From CAYWXV01 sp964462535 (GTDB lineage: Bacteria > Bacteroidota > Ignavibacteria > OLB7), in the NCBI GenBank assembly GCA_964462535.1, contig CAYWXV010000010.1:1-64000 (forward strand): a stretch of DNA of 64,000 bases, read 5' to 3'. The notes beneath the pieces were generated by a model, which was given only the letters and a program-made list of their open reading frames with translations, did no database searches and was not told the DNA's origin. Of this stretch, positions 36,164-46,029 are shown piece after piece. Numbering within the stretch: the stretch's first letter is position 1; every line of letters begins with the position of its first letter. The position numbers were made by a program, and so were the translations under genes.

Positions 36164-36883
36164 TTAGTAGTCGTCGAAATCGATCTCCTCGATTGGTATC
36201 TTCTTCCTGGCCACGCGCCGCGTCTTCTTACTCCTAACCACTCGTTTATCTTTCCGCGCGTCGTATCCCCCCGTCTCTACGGTCTGCTTCCCGGTTAGAT
36301 AGTTGGTACTTGTGCTGGTGAAATCCCCGGTCACGCGATCAACATCGGAAATGTCCTCGCCGATCAAGTAGAAGCGACCATCGTGTGAATCGTACCGGAA
36401 TCGTTGCGTGACACTTCGGGCCTCCCGTGACCCATACAGTTGCTCGGCGATCAGGACGCCCGACCGAATCGTCACCAAGCCGCCAACTGGATACGGGCTG
36501 CTTAACACGCCACCACACATTGTGCACCGAAGGAGCGTACCTGACGTTGCAGCCCGTCTGAACGTGCCATCCGCGGAACGGAAGAGAATGACGATCCCCC
36601 GATACCGATCAAGTGGCCCTTCCTCGTTCTCTGACGGTCGATCCTCTACCAGACAGAGCACGACGTCGTGAAGCGAATCACTATTGAGATCACCCGACAC
36701 CTCGTCCTCGAGCGCCCAGCCTTTGGGGATGAACTCAGAGGTGGCTCGCCCGCTCGAAGGGACGATGGCTCTCTCGAACGCGTGCCGATCTCGTTCCTGA
36801 CCGTGCGCTGCGGAAAGCGTCAGCAACAGCAGCGCGAGGGAGACGACACGCCGTCGCAATCGACTGAACTTCCGGGTGGACAC
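36164..36883 (-). CDS. Secreted conserved hypothetical protein (FG-GAP-like)
   Basis: A 239-residue exported protein. A GTG start at 36883 with GGAG 6 nt upstream gives a proper signal peptide (RRRVVSLALLLLTLSAAHGQ); the longer open frame upstream overlaps the CAP gene end. The mature part has FIPKGWALEDEVSGDLNSDS, a calcium-loop-like DxNxD pattern of FG-GAP/VCBS-type proteins, then VVLCLVED, GTLLRCTMCGGVLSSPY and QRFRYDSHDGRFYLIGED. This order is shared by a conserved Bacteroidota family of unknown function. The C-terminal ~40 residues are very basic then acidic (KKTRRVARKKIPIEEIDFDD), which is odd for a secreted protein. It follows the CAP gene by 79 bp. Confidence 0.75.
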   Translation of the reverse strand: MSTRKFSRLRRRVVSLALLLLTLSAAHGQERDRHAFERAIVPSSGRATSEFIPKGWALEDEVSGDLNSDSLHDVVLCLVEDRPSENEEGPLDRYRGIVILFRSADGTFRRAATSGTLLRCTMCGGVLSSPYPVGGLVTIRSGVLIAEQLYGSREARSVTQRFRYDSHDGRFYLIGEDISDVDRVTGDFTSTSTNYLTGKQTVETGGYDARKDKRVVRSKKTRRVARKKIPIEEIDFDDY

Positions 36884-36962
36884 GTTGCACTCCAACGACA
36901 CCCGATTTGTACGGGACCCGTAGAAAGCGGCGCCTGACAGTCGGCCTGTTCCCATGGCAAGA

Positions 36963-37433
36963 CTACCGCCGCTTGATGAATACTTGAGTGAAATAGAACG
37001 TTCCGTCGGACTTCTTGTCAACACCGATACCCGTAAGGTCGAAGTCCCCCTCCATGTTTGTCCGATGCGGCGGGCTGTTGATCCAACCTGTCACCGCCTC
37101 CTGAGCCGGATCTGCAAAGCCACTATTGAGGGCGACGTTCTCCCCGGCGCTGCTGAGCGGTATGGACACGTTAATTGCATCGACGCGGTTTTGAAACCCG
37201 TCGTGATTCAGGTTTCCTCCCGACATCTCGCGGCTGTGCCCTCTTGCCTGTGACGCGATCGTCTCGCTGAACGTGAGAGGGGCGAGGCCCCGTGAGGCGC
37301 GATACTGGTTAACCAGTTCGTGCGCCCGTTGTTCAATACTCGAGAACTGGTTGCTGCTGGAGGTGGGCGAGTCAGTGCAACCCGCAATGAAGAAGGAGAC
37401 TAGCACTCCTGCCAGGAATAGTATTCGACGCAT
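36963..37433 (-). CDS. CAP-domain (SCP/PR1-like) lipoprotein
   Basis: A 156-residue lipoprotein: MRRILFLAGVLVSFFIAGC ends in lipobox IAGC with Cys19. The rest is a CAP domain with the metal-site pattern HSREMSGGNLNHDGF, AGENVALNSG and GWINSPPHRTNM. Bacterial CAP proteins sit outside the cytoplasm; their activity is largely unknown. An ATG three codons upstream (37442) is an equally possible start. It lies 77 bp downstream of proS on the same strand. Confidence 0.9.
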   Translation of the reverse strand: MRRILFLAGVLVSFFIAGCTDSPTSSSNQFSSIEQRAHELVNQYRASRGLAPLTFSETIASQARGHSREMSGGNLNHDGFQNRVDAINVSIPLSSAGENVALNSGFADPAQEAVTGWINSPPHRTNMEGDFDLTGIGVDKKSDGTFYFTQVFIKRR

Positions 37434-37510
37434 TGAGGTCATCCGGTACTGATTGATGTCTTGAGTGTAGGTAATGGGACGAGCATCGAGCCGTCGTCCG
37501 CATATCCCCA

Positions 37511-38953
37511 TCAGTATGCTTTGGCGAAGAGGGCGACCTCGTCAGCGGGTTGGCCCGTAAGGAAGCAGGGGGCGCTCCCCCCCGGCTGATCCAGCGGGAA
37601 GCAACGGATTGTGGCGCCAGTGGCCTCCTTCAGTTCCTTCTCCTGCTGATCCGTGCCGGCCCATCGGACTCGGGCCCACCGCCCGGACGCAACGACCGTA
37701 TTGAACTCGTCGCGGTCTCTGACATCCACGATGTTCGCGTCTCTGAACGCCGTTGCCTTCTCGAGGAGCGATGCCTGAATGTCGTCGAGCCATTCGCGAG
37801 CTGTGGCAGCCACCTCGGCCGTGGGAATACCGAACTGTTTTCCCTCCTTGCCGGGGCGATCACGGCGAGCGAAAACGACCGCATCTTTCTCGACATCCTT
37901 CGGACCGATCTCAATCCGAATCGGCACTCCTCGCATCTCCCATTCGTTGAACTTCCACCCGGCCGTCTCCTGTTCGCTCAGGTCGCTCTTCACTCTTATG
38001 CCGGCGTCCAGCAGGGACTTCTCCACCTTACCCACCAGTTCACGGACACGCGGCTTCTCGTTGTCTGATTTCCATATCGGAACGATAACGACCTGCACGG
38101 GAGCGAGACGTGGTGGCAGGACCAGCCCCTTATCGTCTCCGTGCGTCATAATGACGCCCCCGACCATGCGTGTGGACACGCCCCACGATGTCTGCCACAC
38201 AAATTCCAACTCACCCTGGTCGTTCAGGTAGCGCGTGTTGAACGCCTTGGCAAAATTCTGACCAAGATTGTGACTGGTACCCGACTGGAGCGCCTTGCCA
38301 TCTCCCATCATTGCTTCAATCGTGTACGATCGGACGGCGCCAGCGAACTTTTCGATGTTCGACTTGCGTCCAGGGATCACCGGGATAGCTGCCTCTCTTA
38401 TGGCGAAATCGGTGTAGACGTTGAGCATCCGGATCGTCTCTTCCTCAGCCTCCTCAGCGGTCGCGTGCGCGGTGTGTCCTTCCTGCCAAAGGAATTCGGA
38501 CGTTCGAAGGAACGGACGCGTGCGAAGCTCCCAGCGAACAACGTTGCACCATTGGTTTATCAGCACCGGCAGGTCACGGTATGACTTGATCCAGTGGGCA
38601 TACATGTGATTGATAATCGTCTCCGACGTTGGTCTCACAACAAGCGGCTCTTCCAGCTCCTTTCCACCCGCATGAGTGACAAGCGCAAGTTCGGGCGAGA
38701 ATCCTTCAACGTGTTCCTTCTCCTTCTGAATGAACGAATACGGAATGAACATCGGGAAGTAAGCGTTCTCGTGTCCCGTCGCCTTGAAGCGGACATCGAG
38801 AGCCTCGCGTATGTTCTCCCAAAGGGCGAACCCATACGGTCGAATCACCATGGTCCCCTTGACGGGACCATAGTCGACCAGCTTGGCGCGTTGAATGACT
38901 TCGATGTACCAGGCGGAGTAGTCCTGGCTTCTGGGTGTGACCGCTTCGGACAT
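37511..38953 (-). CDS. proS: Proline--tRNA ligase (archaeal/eukaryote-like, type 3)
   Basis: A 480-residue class II aminoacyl-tRNA synthetase attaching proline to tRNA(Pro). Motif 2 and 3 regions are clear: EEPLVVRPTSETIINHMYAH, RPFLRTSEFLWQEGHTAHAT and WGVSTRMVGGVIMTHGDDKG. The anticodon-binding domain follows (APVQVVIVPIWK), and the C-terminus ends in Tyr as in this type (LFAKAY). There is no INS editing domain, as expected for the short ProS form. The ATG at 38953 (MSEAVTPRSQDYSAWYIEVI) is chosen because the upstream 86 codons do not match the family. Confidence 0.97.
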   Translation of the reverse strand: MSEAVTPRSQDYSAWYIEVIQRAKLVDYGPVKGTMVIRPYGFALWENIREALDVRFKATGHENAYFPMFIPYSFIQKEKEHVEGFSPELALVTHAGGKELEEPLVVRPTSETIINHMYAHWIKSYRDLPVLINQWCNVVRWELRTRPFLRTSEFLWQEGHTAHATAEEAEEETIRMLNVYTDFAIREAAIPVIPGRKSNIEKFAGAVRSYTIEAMMGDGKALQSGTSHNLGQNFAKAFNTRYLNDQGELEFVWQTSWGVSTRMVGGVIMTHGDDKGLVLPPRLAPVQVVIVPIWKSDNEKPRVRELVGKVEKSLLDAGIRVKSDLSEQETAGWKFNEWEMRGVPIRIEIGPKDVEKDAVVFARRDRPGKEGKQFGIPTAEVAATAREWLDDIQASLLEKATAFRDANIVDVRDRDEFNTVVASGRWARVRWAGTDQQEKELKEATGATIRCFPLDQPGGSAPCFLTGQPADEVALFAKAY

Positions 38954-39363
38954 TGGATTCTCGTGTTGATCGTTAACGTGTGTGCCTTCGAACTGAAGGG
39001 GTCGAATATAGCGATTGCGCTTCGAGGGGATTGCTGCCACGATTCGGCGGGCCGGTTGTAGAGTGGTGCAGGAATGCCGAAGTTTGCGCCCCACTCCATG
39101 TCGTCCCTCTTTCCCGCGCAGCCGGGATCTGGAACCGCTTCGAGGAGTCGACGGAGGAGCATCGTCAAGCAACGTTTCCTCACATTTCGCGGAGGAACAA
39201 GCGCGACCCAAGAACGTGTCACGTAGTCTCGCCTTTGATGAGCACCCAAATGGGGTCAGCTCCAGACGGTAACGGGACGCTCAAGCCCGCCGCACTGTGG
39301 AACGATCGCGCCTGGAACATCCGCCACGAATGCAGCCATACCACATCATACAAGGCAGTCACC
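38954..39363. other. Intergenic region between divergent proS and acnA
   Basis: About 410 bp. Open frames cover it in several phases, but none is family-like. It should hold both promoters; I see no confident site. Confidence 0.5.
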
Positions 39364-42075
39364 ATGTCGAACAGCTTCAACACACGGGGAACTCTGAAAG
39401 TCGGGGATCGCTCATATACGATGTACCGACTCGGCATACTTGAACACGAGGTCGGGTCCCTCTCGCGACTCCCCTACTCGCTCCGCGTACTTCTGGAGAA
39501 CCTTTTGCGGACGGAGGACGGCGTGAACGTCGTCGCCGATGACATTCGCGCGCTTGCCGCGTGGGACCCGCAGGCGGCGCCGACCAAGGAGATTGCATTC
39601 TCCCCCGCGCGTGTGCTCCTTCAGGATTTCACTGGTGTTCCAGCGGTAGTGGATCTCGCGGCTATGCGTGAAGCGATGGCCGCCATGGGGGGAGATCCAG
39701 CAAAAATCAATCCACTGCAGCCCGCGGAATTGGTCATTGATCACTCGGTGCAGGTGGATGCGTTCGGTTCATCCGATGCCTTTGGAAAGAACACGGAACT
39801 GGAGTACGAACGTAATCGGGAGCGGTATCAGTTTCTGCGGTGGGGTCAGGGCGCCTTCAGGAACTTCCGCGTTGTCCCTCCGGAGACCGGCATCGTCCAT
39901 CAGGTGAATCTCGAGTATCTCGCCCGAGTCGTCTTCACCACGGAAGGTGACGAAAACGTAGCCTACCCGGATACGCTTGTCGGAACCGATTCGCACACGA
40001 CAATGGTCAACGGACTCGGCGTACTCGGATGGGGTGTTGGTGGCATCGAGGCCGAGGCGGCCATGCTCGGCCAGCCCGTTTCTATGCTGATACCTCAGGT
40101 GGTAGGCTTCAAACTGACGGGACGTCTCGCTGAAGGAGCAACAGCCACGGACCTCGTTCTTGTCGTCACCGAAATGCTCCGTCGACATGGGGTCGTTGGA
40201 AAGTTCGTCGAGTTTTACGGCGCCGGTCTCTCCGGGCTTCCTCTGGCTGATCGCGCAACGATCGCCAACATGGCCCCGGAATACGGCGCTACCTGTGGCA
40301 TCTTCCCTGTTGACGAAGAGACGCTCCGGTACCTCCGGTTCACCGGTAGGAGTGACGAGCAGATTGCCCTTGTAGAAGCGTACATGAAGGAACAAGGACT
40401 CTTCCACGATGCTGAAACGGTGGAAGCCCAATACTCGGCCCACCTGGACCTCGATCTGGGGAGCGTTCGTCCAAGCATCTCCGGCCCGCGCCGCCCTCAG
40501 GATCGGATCTTGCTATCGGATGCTCGGCAGTCGTTCGTGGACGCTCTGAAGACCTTTCCATCGGTGACGGAAGGAACCGATGCAGCCGTGACACTGACGT
40601 TGAACAACCAACATCACGCGATTGGGCACGGAGCGGTCGTGATTGCAGCAATCACCAGTTGCACTAACACGTCGAACCCGTCCGTGATGGTAGCTGCCGG
40701 CTTGCTGGCTAAGAAGGCGGTGGAGAAAGGTCTCCGCTCGCAACCATGGGTGAAGACGTCCCTCGCACCTGGATCCAAAGTGGTCACACGATATCTCGAT
40801 CAGGCTGGACTGACATCGTATCTGGACGCCCTCGGGTTTCAGACTGTAGGATATGGCTGCACTACCTGCATCGGTAATTCTGGGCCGCTGCCGAAAGAGG
40901 TTTCGAGTGCCGTCAACGAAGGTAATCTGGTCGTCTGCTCCGTCCTCTCCGGCAACCGCAATTTCGAAGGACGAATCAATCAGGATATCAAGGCGAACTA
41001 CCTGATGTCCCCTCCGCTTGTTGTCGCATATGCGCTGGCAGGACGAATGGACATTGACATTTACAACGACCCCATTGGTACCGATACAAACGGAGCGGCG
41101 GTCTTCCTCAGAGACCTGTGGCCAACGCAACAGGAGGTTGAGGACAGCATCGCGGGTGGATTGACTTCCGAGATGTTTCGGTCAACGTATGCCGATGTCT
41201 TCACCGGGGACGTCCATTGGAGCTCCCTTCCGAGCCCTACGGGGCAGATCTATGCCTGGGACTCTGCCTCGACGTACGTGAAGAATCCACCCTACTTCCA
41301 GGACATGCCCAGGACGGCCGCCGATCAAGTCGACGACATTGTTCAAGCGAAGGTCCTCGCAATTCTGGGTGACAGCGTGACCACGGATCACATCTCACCC
41401 GCCGGAAGCATCAAGGTGAACTCCCCTGCCGGTCAATATCTGATAGAGCACGGGGTCGATCCGGCCGACTTCAATTCATACGGGTCACGGCGCGGCAATC
41501 ACGAAGTGATGATGCGTGGAACGTTCGCGAACATTCGGCTCCGGAATAGAATGGTGCCTGGAGTTGAAGGTGGGTACACGGTCTATCTCCCGAGCGGAGA
41601 AACGACAACGATTTACGACGCGGCCATGCGCTACCAGAATGATGGCACGCCCCTCGTCATTCTGGCCGGCAAGGAATACGGTTCCGGTTCAAGCCGTGAC
41701 TGGGCCGCCAAGGGGACGAGGCTGCTGGGCGTCCGGGGAGTGATCGCGGAGAGTTTCGAGAGGATTCACCGGTCGAACCTGGTTGGTATGGGCGTCCTTC
41801 CACTGGAGTTCGTTGGGGGCGCAAATGTCGAATCACTTGGGCTGGTGGGGAACGAGGAGATTTCGATATCTGGCCTGACCGCCCTGTTCGCCAGTGGATT
41901 CCCTCCCGAACGAATTGCCACCGTGCGCGCCAGCCGTCCGGATGGTAGCGAACTGGAGTTCTCAGCCCGTGTTCGAATCGACACGCCGCAGGAACTTCAG
42001 TACTTCCTGCACGGCGGCATTCTCCAGTATGTTCTCCGCCAGTTGCTGGGTACTAGCGAAGTCGTGGCGAACTAG
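39364..42075 (+). CDS. acnA: Aconitate hydratase
   Basis: A 903-residue TCA-cycle enzyme converting citrate to isocitrate through cis-aconitate. The [4Fe-4S] ligands lie in ITSCTNTSNPSVM and GYGCTTCIGNSG; the swivel-domain signature is KEYGSGSSRDWAAKGTRLLG. Length and start (SFNTRGTLKVGDRSYTMYRL) fit the AcnA/IRP1 type. An in-frame upstream extension of 128 codons is ignored because it does not match the family; the ATG at 39364 follows a weak AAGGCAG. It is a single-gene unit followed by a strong bidirectional terminator. Confidence 0.98.
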   Translation: MSNSFNTRGTLKVGDRSYTMYRLGILEHEVGSLSRLPYSLRVLLENLLRTEDGVNVVADDIRALAAWDPQAAPTKEIAFSPARVLLQDFTGVPAVVDLAAMREAMAAMGGDPAKINPLQPAELVIDHSVQVDAFGSSDAFGKNTELEYERNRERYQFLRWGQGAFRNFRVVPPETGIVHQVNLEYLARVVFTTEGDENVAYPDTLVGTDSHTTMVNGLGVLGWGVGGIEAEAAMLGQPVSMLIPQVVGFKLTGRLAEGATATDLVLVVTEMLRRHGVVGKFVEFYGAGLSGLPLADRATIANMAPEYGATCGIFPVDEETLRYLRFTGRSDEQIALVEAYMKEQGLFHDAETVEAQYSAHLDLDLGSVRPSISGPRRPQDRILLSDARQSFVDALKTFPSVTEGTDAAVTLTLNNQHHAIGHGAVVIAAITSCTNTSNPSVMVAAGLLAKKAVEKGLRSQPWVKTSLAPGSKVVTRYLDQAGLTSYLDALGFQTVGYGCTTCIGNSGPLPKEVSSAVNEGNLVVCSVLSGNRNFEGRINQDIKANYLMSPPLVVAYALAGRMDIDIYNDPIGTDTNGAAVFLRDLWPTQQEVEDSIAGGLTSEMFRSTYADVFTGDVHWSSLPSPTGQIYAWDSASTYVKNPPYFQDMPRTAADQVDDIVQAKVLAILGDSVTTDHISPAGSIKVNSPAGQYLIEHGVDPADFNSYGSRRGNHEVMMRGTFANIRLRNRMVPGVEGGYTVYLPSGETTTIYDAAMRYQNDGTPLVILAGKEYGSGSSRDWAAKGTRLLGVRGVIAESFERIHRSNLVGMGVLPLEFVGGANVESLGLVGNEEISISGLTALFASGFPPERIATVRASRPDGSELEFSARVRIDTPQELQYFLHGGILQYVLRQLLGTSEVVAN

Positions 42076-42115
42076 CGCATCACGAGACAACCTGGATTCG
42101 AGGCGCAATGAAAAA

Positions 42116-42145
42116 CGACGCCGGCGATAGTAGTCGCCGGCGTCG
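42116..42145. terminator. Bidirectional terminator between acnA and the rhomboid gene
   Basis: A 12-bp perfect stem CGACGCCGGCGA/TCGCCGGCGTCG with a 6-nt loop. On the minus strand it is followed by five T; on the plus strand by CGTTGTTCTT. It lies 41 bp after acnA and 245 bp beyond the rhomboid stop. Confidence 0.8.
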
Positions 42146-42389
42146 CGTTGTTCTTAGCAATTGCGTCACGTGTTGGCTGTCAGCGCCGTGCTCTCGGCAG
42201 GTTCTTCCACACCGAGATCCCTTGGGAAGCGAATGCAACTCGACACCGCTCGCTCGAGGAGAATAACAGCCGGCGCCGATTCCCCCTGCTAAAGTGAACC
42301 GGTCGCCGGCCTGCCGTGCGCGAAACACAGCGCCCGGTCAAAGGGTACGAGCCGTGTCGAACACAACGGCAGAGACTACGAATCCCCCG
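42146..42389. other. Intergenic region without recognised genes
   Basis: About 240 bp between a terminator and the rhomboid stop codon. An 82-codon minus-strand open frame overlaps it but looks non-coding. Nothing else is seen. Confidence 0.5.
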
Positions 42390-43043
42390 TTAGAACTGTC
42401 GACGCCTCCCCTTCAGCATCGCCAGTAGAGGTGTAAGCACCAAGCCAGCGACAAAACCCCCGGCGTGCGCAGCATATGCTACCCCCCCGGTCTCTTCAGT
42501 CACGGCTATGTCACCCATGGTGGCAATGAATTGCTGCACGGCCCAGAATCCAATCATCATCCAGGCGGGAACCTCGATGATAGAGTAAAAGACCAGCACA
42601 CGCACTCTGTTGCTGCGAAACAGCAGGAGGTACGCACCAAGCACACCGGAAATGGCCCCTGAAGCACCAATGCTCGGTATCGTCGAAGTCGGGTTGATCA
42701 CGACATGGGCTAGCCCGGCTACAAGACCCGTCACCATGTAGAACAGCAGGAAGGGCCCTCGTCCGAGTCGATCTTCGACGTTGTCACCAAAGACTTTCAG
42801 GAAGAGCATGTTCCCCAGGATGTGGCCAAATCCCCCATGGAGGAACATCGACGAGACGAGCGTGTAGCGATCTTGGCCTCGCACAATCTCGCTCGGGACT
42901 GTTCCCCAGGCGCTCAGGAACGTATGGAGGTTGGACCCAATTGCCAGCTCATACACGAAAACGAGAACGTTGAGGGCAATGAGCCCATACGTCACAACAG
43001 GCGTCGATCGAATGTCGCGATTGTCATCGCCGATTGGGAACAT
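42390..43043 (-). CDS. Rhomboid family intramembrane serine protease
   Basis: A 217-residue membrane protease with six predicted helices. The catalytic Ser128 lies in IGASGAISGVLGAY and His193 in VAYAAHAGGFVAG. The L1-region signature MFLHGGFGHILGNMLFLKVF and an FxxY-type segment (FLLFYMVTGLVAG) are also present. The N-terminus MFPIGDDNRD is usual for this bacterial subfamily. It cleaves membrane-anchored proteins within the bilayer; its targets are unknown. It lies 18 bp after the DEAD-box helicase and ends the operon. Confidence 0.95.
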   Translation of the reverse strand: MFPIGDDNRDIRSTPVVTYGLIALNVLVFVYELAIGSNLHTFLSAWGTVPSEIVRGQDRYTLVSSMFLHGGFGHILGNMLFLKVFGDNVEDRLGRGPFLLFYMVTGLVAGLAHVVINPTSTIPSIGASGAISGVLGAYLLLFRSNRVRVLVFYSIIEVPAWMMIGFWAVQQFIATMGDIAVTEETGGVAYAAHAGGFVAGLVLTPLLAMLKGRRRQF

Positions 43044-43061
43044 GCGGCTGTTCTGCGACGA

Positions 43062-45107
43062 CTAATCGCCGCTCTTCTTCTTGGTGCTCGACCTGCCTGG
43101 CCCCTTCTTCGCCGCTCCACCACCAGATGATGTTCCTTTCTTGGTTGCAGGCTTCTTGCGCGGGGCTCTCGGCGCTCGTCTATCAGAGGCCGATTCTCCG
43201 ACTGGCTCGTCGGGGACGGAGGATTCAAGCGCCGAGTCTTCGGCGGGGGCATCATCAGGGTCGAAGACCTCGATCTCCTCAACGATGGACATGATGCCGG
43301 AACCAAGAACCTTCTCGATTCGAGATCCTCCCTTTCTGGGGGAATCCCGTTTGGGCTCCGCGCGCTCACCAGCCTTCGTGCGCGTCTGTGGGCGCGGCTT
43401 GGGTCCAACGGAAACCGGTTGGTCGGTAGCCTCCTGCTCAGGCTCAGGCTCAGGCTCAGGCCCCGGATGCGGCTCATCGTCCACAACGACGGGGGCTGTC
43501 ACGCTTGTCTCATTCTCGATGGGGAAGGCCGCATCAGAGCCCATGACGGAATGCTCCGTCGAGGATGAGGCGCCCCCGGATAGTTCGTCACCGTGCTGTT
43601 TCTTCTTTTTGCGGCGCCTCTTCTTCTTTTTTCTCTCCCCTGCATCAACGCCTTCCACGCTGGCCGCCACCGATGGAACAGCGGGGGTTGATTCTCTTCG
43701 GGGCTCTTCCCGACGTTGTTCGACTTTGGCGGGGGGGGCAGTCGGACTTTCCGTCTTCCGCAAATGGAAATTCCGATGGTACAGATCGTCGAGAATCATG
43801 GCGAGCAACGAAATCTCCTCATCGCTTTCCGAGAGGGATTTCACCAGGGAAACAAATCGCTTCAACCGCTCTCGTTCCAGACGCTTTGCGCCTCTATGTC
43901 GATCCTCAAGTACGACTATCAGGCGCTCGGCAAGCCGTGTCTCCAATTCGTCCTGAGTAGGCATCGGCAGCTCAACAAAGTCGACGCTATATCTGCGCGA
44001 GATCTTCTTGAGATCCGAACGCTCGGACATGTTTGCGACCAGCGTGATCACAACACCCGTATTCCCGGCCCGCGCCGTTCGTCCGGCTCGATGCACGTAG
44101 GAGTCGGGGTCCTTCGGGACGTCATACTGGAACACGTGCGACAGATCGCTGATGTCGATTCCTCTGGCGGCGACGTCGGTTGCGACAAGGAACCTGGTCT
44201 CCCCTCTCCGAATCCTCCCCATTGCCGCTTCGCGTTCCTTCTGATCGAGATCTCCTGACAGGAGATCCACATCGTACCCGTAGTTCCCAAGTACCGTAGC
44301 CAGGTACTCTACGTCCTGCTTTGTATTGCAGAAGATGATAGCGGAGTCTGGATTCTCCATCTCTATCAACCGCATCAACATCAGGTCCTTCTCCAAAGGA
44401 GGGACGTCGTAGATGCGATGCTCCGCAGTCTGCACCGTAACCTGGCCGACCGAGAGTGAGAGGAACTCGGGGTTGTGGAGGAACTCCTGCGCCAGCATCT
44501 GAACACGATATGGGATCGTCGCCGAGAACATCCAGCTGGAACGTTCACGCGGCAGATACCTCCGAATCTCCCTCATGTCCGGGTAGAAGCCCATCGACAG
44601 CATTTCGTCCGCCTCGTCGAAGACCAGGACTGAGATGCGATCGAGATTCAGGGAACGACGTCCTATGTGATCCAGAACTCGCCCAGGCGTGCCAACTATT
44701 ACCTGCGCGCCATCGCGGAGCGCTTGCAGCTGCGCACCGTATCCCACGCCGCCGTAGACCAGAACACCCGATAGCCCCATGCCCTTGGAGACGCTGAGAA
44801 ATTCGTTGTAGACCTGACCGGCCAACTCCCTGGTTGGGACGAGGATCAACGCTTGAGGATATCGACGAGCGGGATCCAGACGCAGAAGCAATGGTATCAG
44901 AAACGCGCCCGTCTTTCCAGATCCGGTTCGCGACTGAATGATCATGTCGCGATTATCCATGAGATATGGAATCGACTTGGCCTGAACGGCCATGAGCGAA
45001 GTCCATCCCATGCTCTCCAGAGCCTCCCGCATCTCCGCGGGAAGCTGATCGATCGTATAGTCGGGCAGGGGGTTTTCCGGCTCTAACAGAATCTCGGTGT
45101 CGGTCAT
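43062..45107 (-). CDS. DEAD-box RNA helicase with charged C-terminal tail
   Basis: A 681-residue ATP-dependent RNA helicase, probably in ribosome assembly or mRNA turnover like DeaD/CshA. Motif I SRTGSGKTGAF, Ia PTRELAGQ, GG, TPGRVLDH, motif II VFDEADEM, motif III SATIP, motif V DVAARGIDI and motif VI HRAGRTARAG are all present in the first ~360 residues. From about 450 on the protein is low complexity: Lys/Arg clusters (KKKKRRRKKKK), a PEPEPEPE stretch and acidic then Lys-rich ends, ending RSSTKKKSGD. This tail is probably disordered and RNA-binding. It begins 15 bp after lipA. Confidence 0.94.
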   Translation of the reverse strand: MTDTEILLEPENPLPDYTIDQLPAEMREALESMGWTSLMAVQAKSIPYLMDNRDMIIQSRTGSGKTGAFLIPLLLRLDPARRYPQALILVPTRELAGQVYNEFLSVSKGMGLSGVLVYGGVGYGAQLQALRDGAQVIVGTPGRVLDHIGRRSLNLDRISVLVFDEADEMLSMGFYPDMREIRRYLPRERSSWMFSATIPYRVQMLAQEFLHNPEFLSLSVGQVTVQTAEHRIYDVPPLEKDLMLMRLIEMENPDSAIIFCNTKQDVEYLATVLGNYGYDVDLLSGDLDQKEREAAMGRIRRGETRFLVATDVAARGIDISDLSHVFQYDVPKDPDSYVHRAGRTARAGNTGVVITLVANMSERSDLKKISRRYSVDFVELPMPTQDELETRLAERLIVVLEDRHRGAKRLERERLKRFVSLVKSLSESDEEISLLAMILDDLYHRNFHLRKTESPTAPPAKVEQRREEPRRESTPAVPSVAASVEGVDAGERKKKKRRRKKKKQHGDELSGGASSSTEHSVMGSDAAFPIENETSVTAPVVVDDEPHPGPEPEPEPEQEATDQPVSVGPKPRPQTRTKAGERAEPKRDSPRKGGSRIEKVLGSGIMSIVEEIEVFDPDDAPAEDSALESSVPDEPVGESASDRRAPRAPRKKPATKKGTSSGGGAAKKGPGRSSTKKKSGD

Positions 45108-45122
45108 GAGTGTATCGGTTTC

Positions 45123-46007
45123 CTAGACGTGTCGTTCGGCGTGATAGCTGGAGCGGACCAACGGACCCGATTCGACATAGCGGAATCCCATGTCAAGACC
45201 GATATCACGGTACTCGTTGAATTCTGCGGGCGTCACGAATCGATCGACCGGCAGGTGGTTTTTCGTCGGCTGGAGATACTGCCCAAGGGTAAGGATGTCG
45301 ACGTTTCGATCGACCAGGTCCTTCATCGTCGCAAGGAGTTCCGCTCGCGACTCACCCAGGCCAAGCATGATTCCCGTCTTGGTCACCATGCTCTGGCGTT
45401 TCGCTTCGGCAAGCAGATCAAGGGTCCACTGGTACCGGCCCTGCGGTCTCACGCGTCGGTAGAGGGAAGGGACAGTCTCGGTGTTATGATTCAGGATATC
45501 CGGACGCGCGTCTATCACTTCCTGGAGTGGGGCAGCCTTTCCTTTGAAATCTGGGATCAGGACTTCGATTCGTATACCGGGACTGAGCGCGCGTGTCTCG
45601 ACAACCGTCCTTGCGAAGACACCGGCACCGCCATCCTCCAACTCGTCCCTGTTGACGGAAGTGATGACGGCGTGCGAGACACCCATCTGCCGGATTGCCT
45701 CGGCAACCCTTCGTGGCTCATCGAGATCTATCGTACCGGGGCGTCCGGTCTTGACCGCGCAAAATCCACACGACCGCGTGCAGACGTCTCCAAGAATCAT
45801 AAACGTTGCGGTTCCCGCTGCCCAGCATTCGGCCATGTTCGGACAGCGGGCTTCCTCGCAGACGGTGTGCAGCTCCTTCGAACGCATCATCGCCTTCAAT
45901 TGCGCAAACGTGTCGCCGGTCGGAACCTTCACCTTCAGCCACTCGGGGCGCGGCTGACGCGGCTCGGGTTGAACGACGGGAATCTCGATGTTCTCGATGG
46001 TAGTCAT
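45123..46007 (-). CDS. lipA: Lipoyl synthase
   Basis: A 294-residue radical-SAM enzyme that inserts two sulfurs into octanoyl groups on lipoyl domains. The auxiliary cluster motif CEEARCPNMAEC (Cys50, 55, 61), the radical-SAM motif CTRSCGFC (Cys76, 80, 83) and the C-terminal RSSY are all intact. It directly follows a gene for an E2 protein with two lipoyl domains, its probable substrate. The start at 46007 is the only plausible ATG. Confidence 0.98.
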   Translation of the reverse strand: MTTIENIEIPVVQPEPRQPRPEWLKVKVPTGDTFAQLKAMMRSKELHTVCEEARCPNMAECWAAGTATFMILGDVCTRSCGFCAVKTGRPGTIDLDEPRRVAEAIRQMGVSHAVITSVNRDELEDGGAGVFARTVVETRALSPGIRIEVLIPDFKGKAAPLQEVIDARPDILNHNTETVPSLYRRVRPQGRYQWTLDLLAEAKRQSMVTKTGIMLGLGESRAELLATMKDLVDRNVDILTLGQYLQPTKNHLPVDRFVTPAEFNEYRDIGLDMGFRYVESGPLVRSSYHAERHV

Positions 46008-46029
46008 TCGTTCATGTCTTCAATGAGAA

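Noticed and set aside
38980..39363. 128-codon N-terminal extension of aconitase
   Set aside because: Aconitases of this type start at the SFNTRGTLKV region; the extension has no homology-like features.
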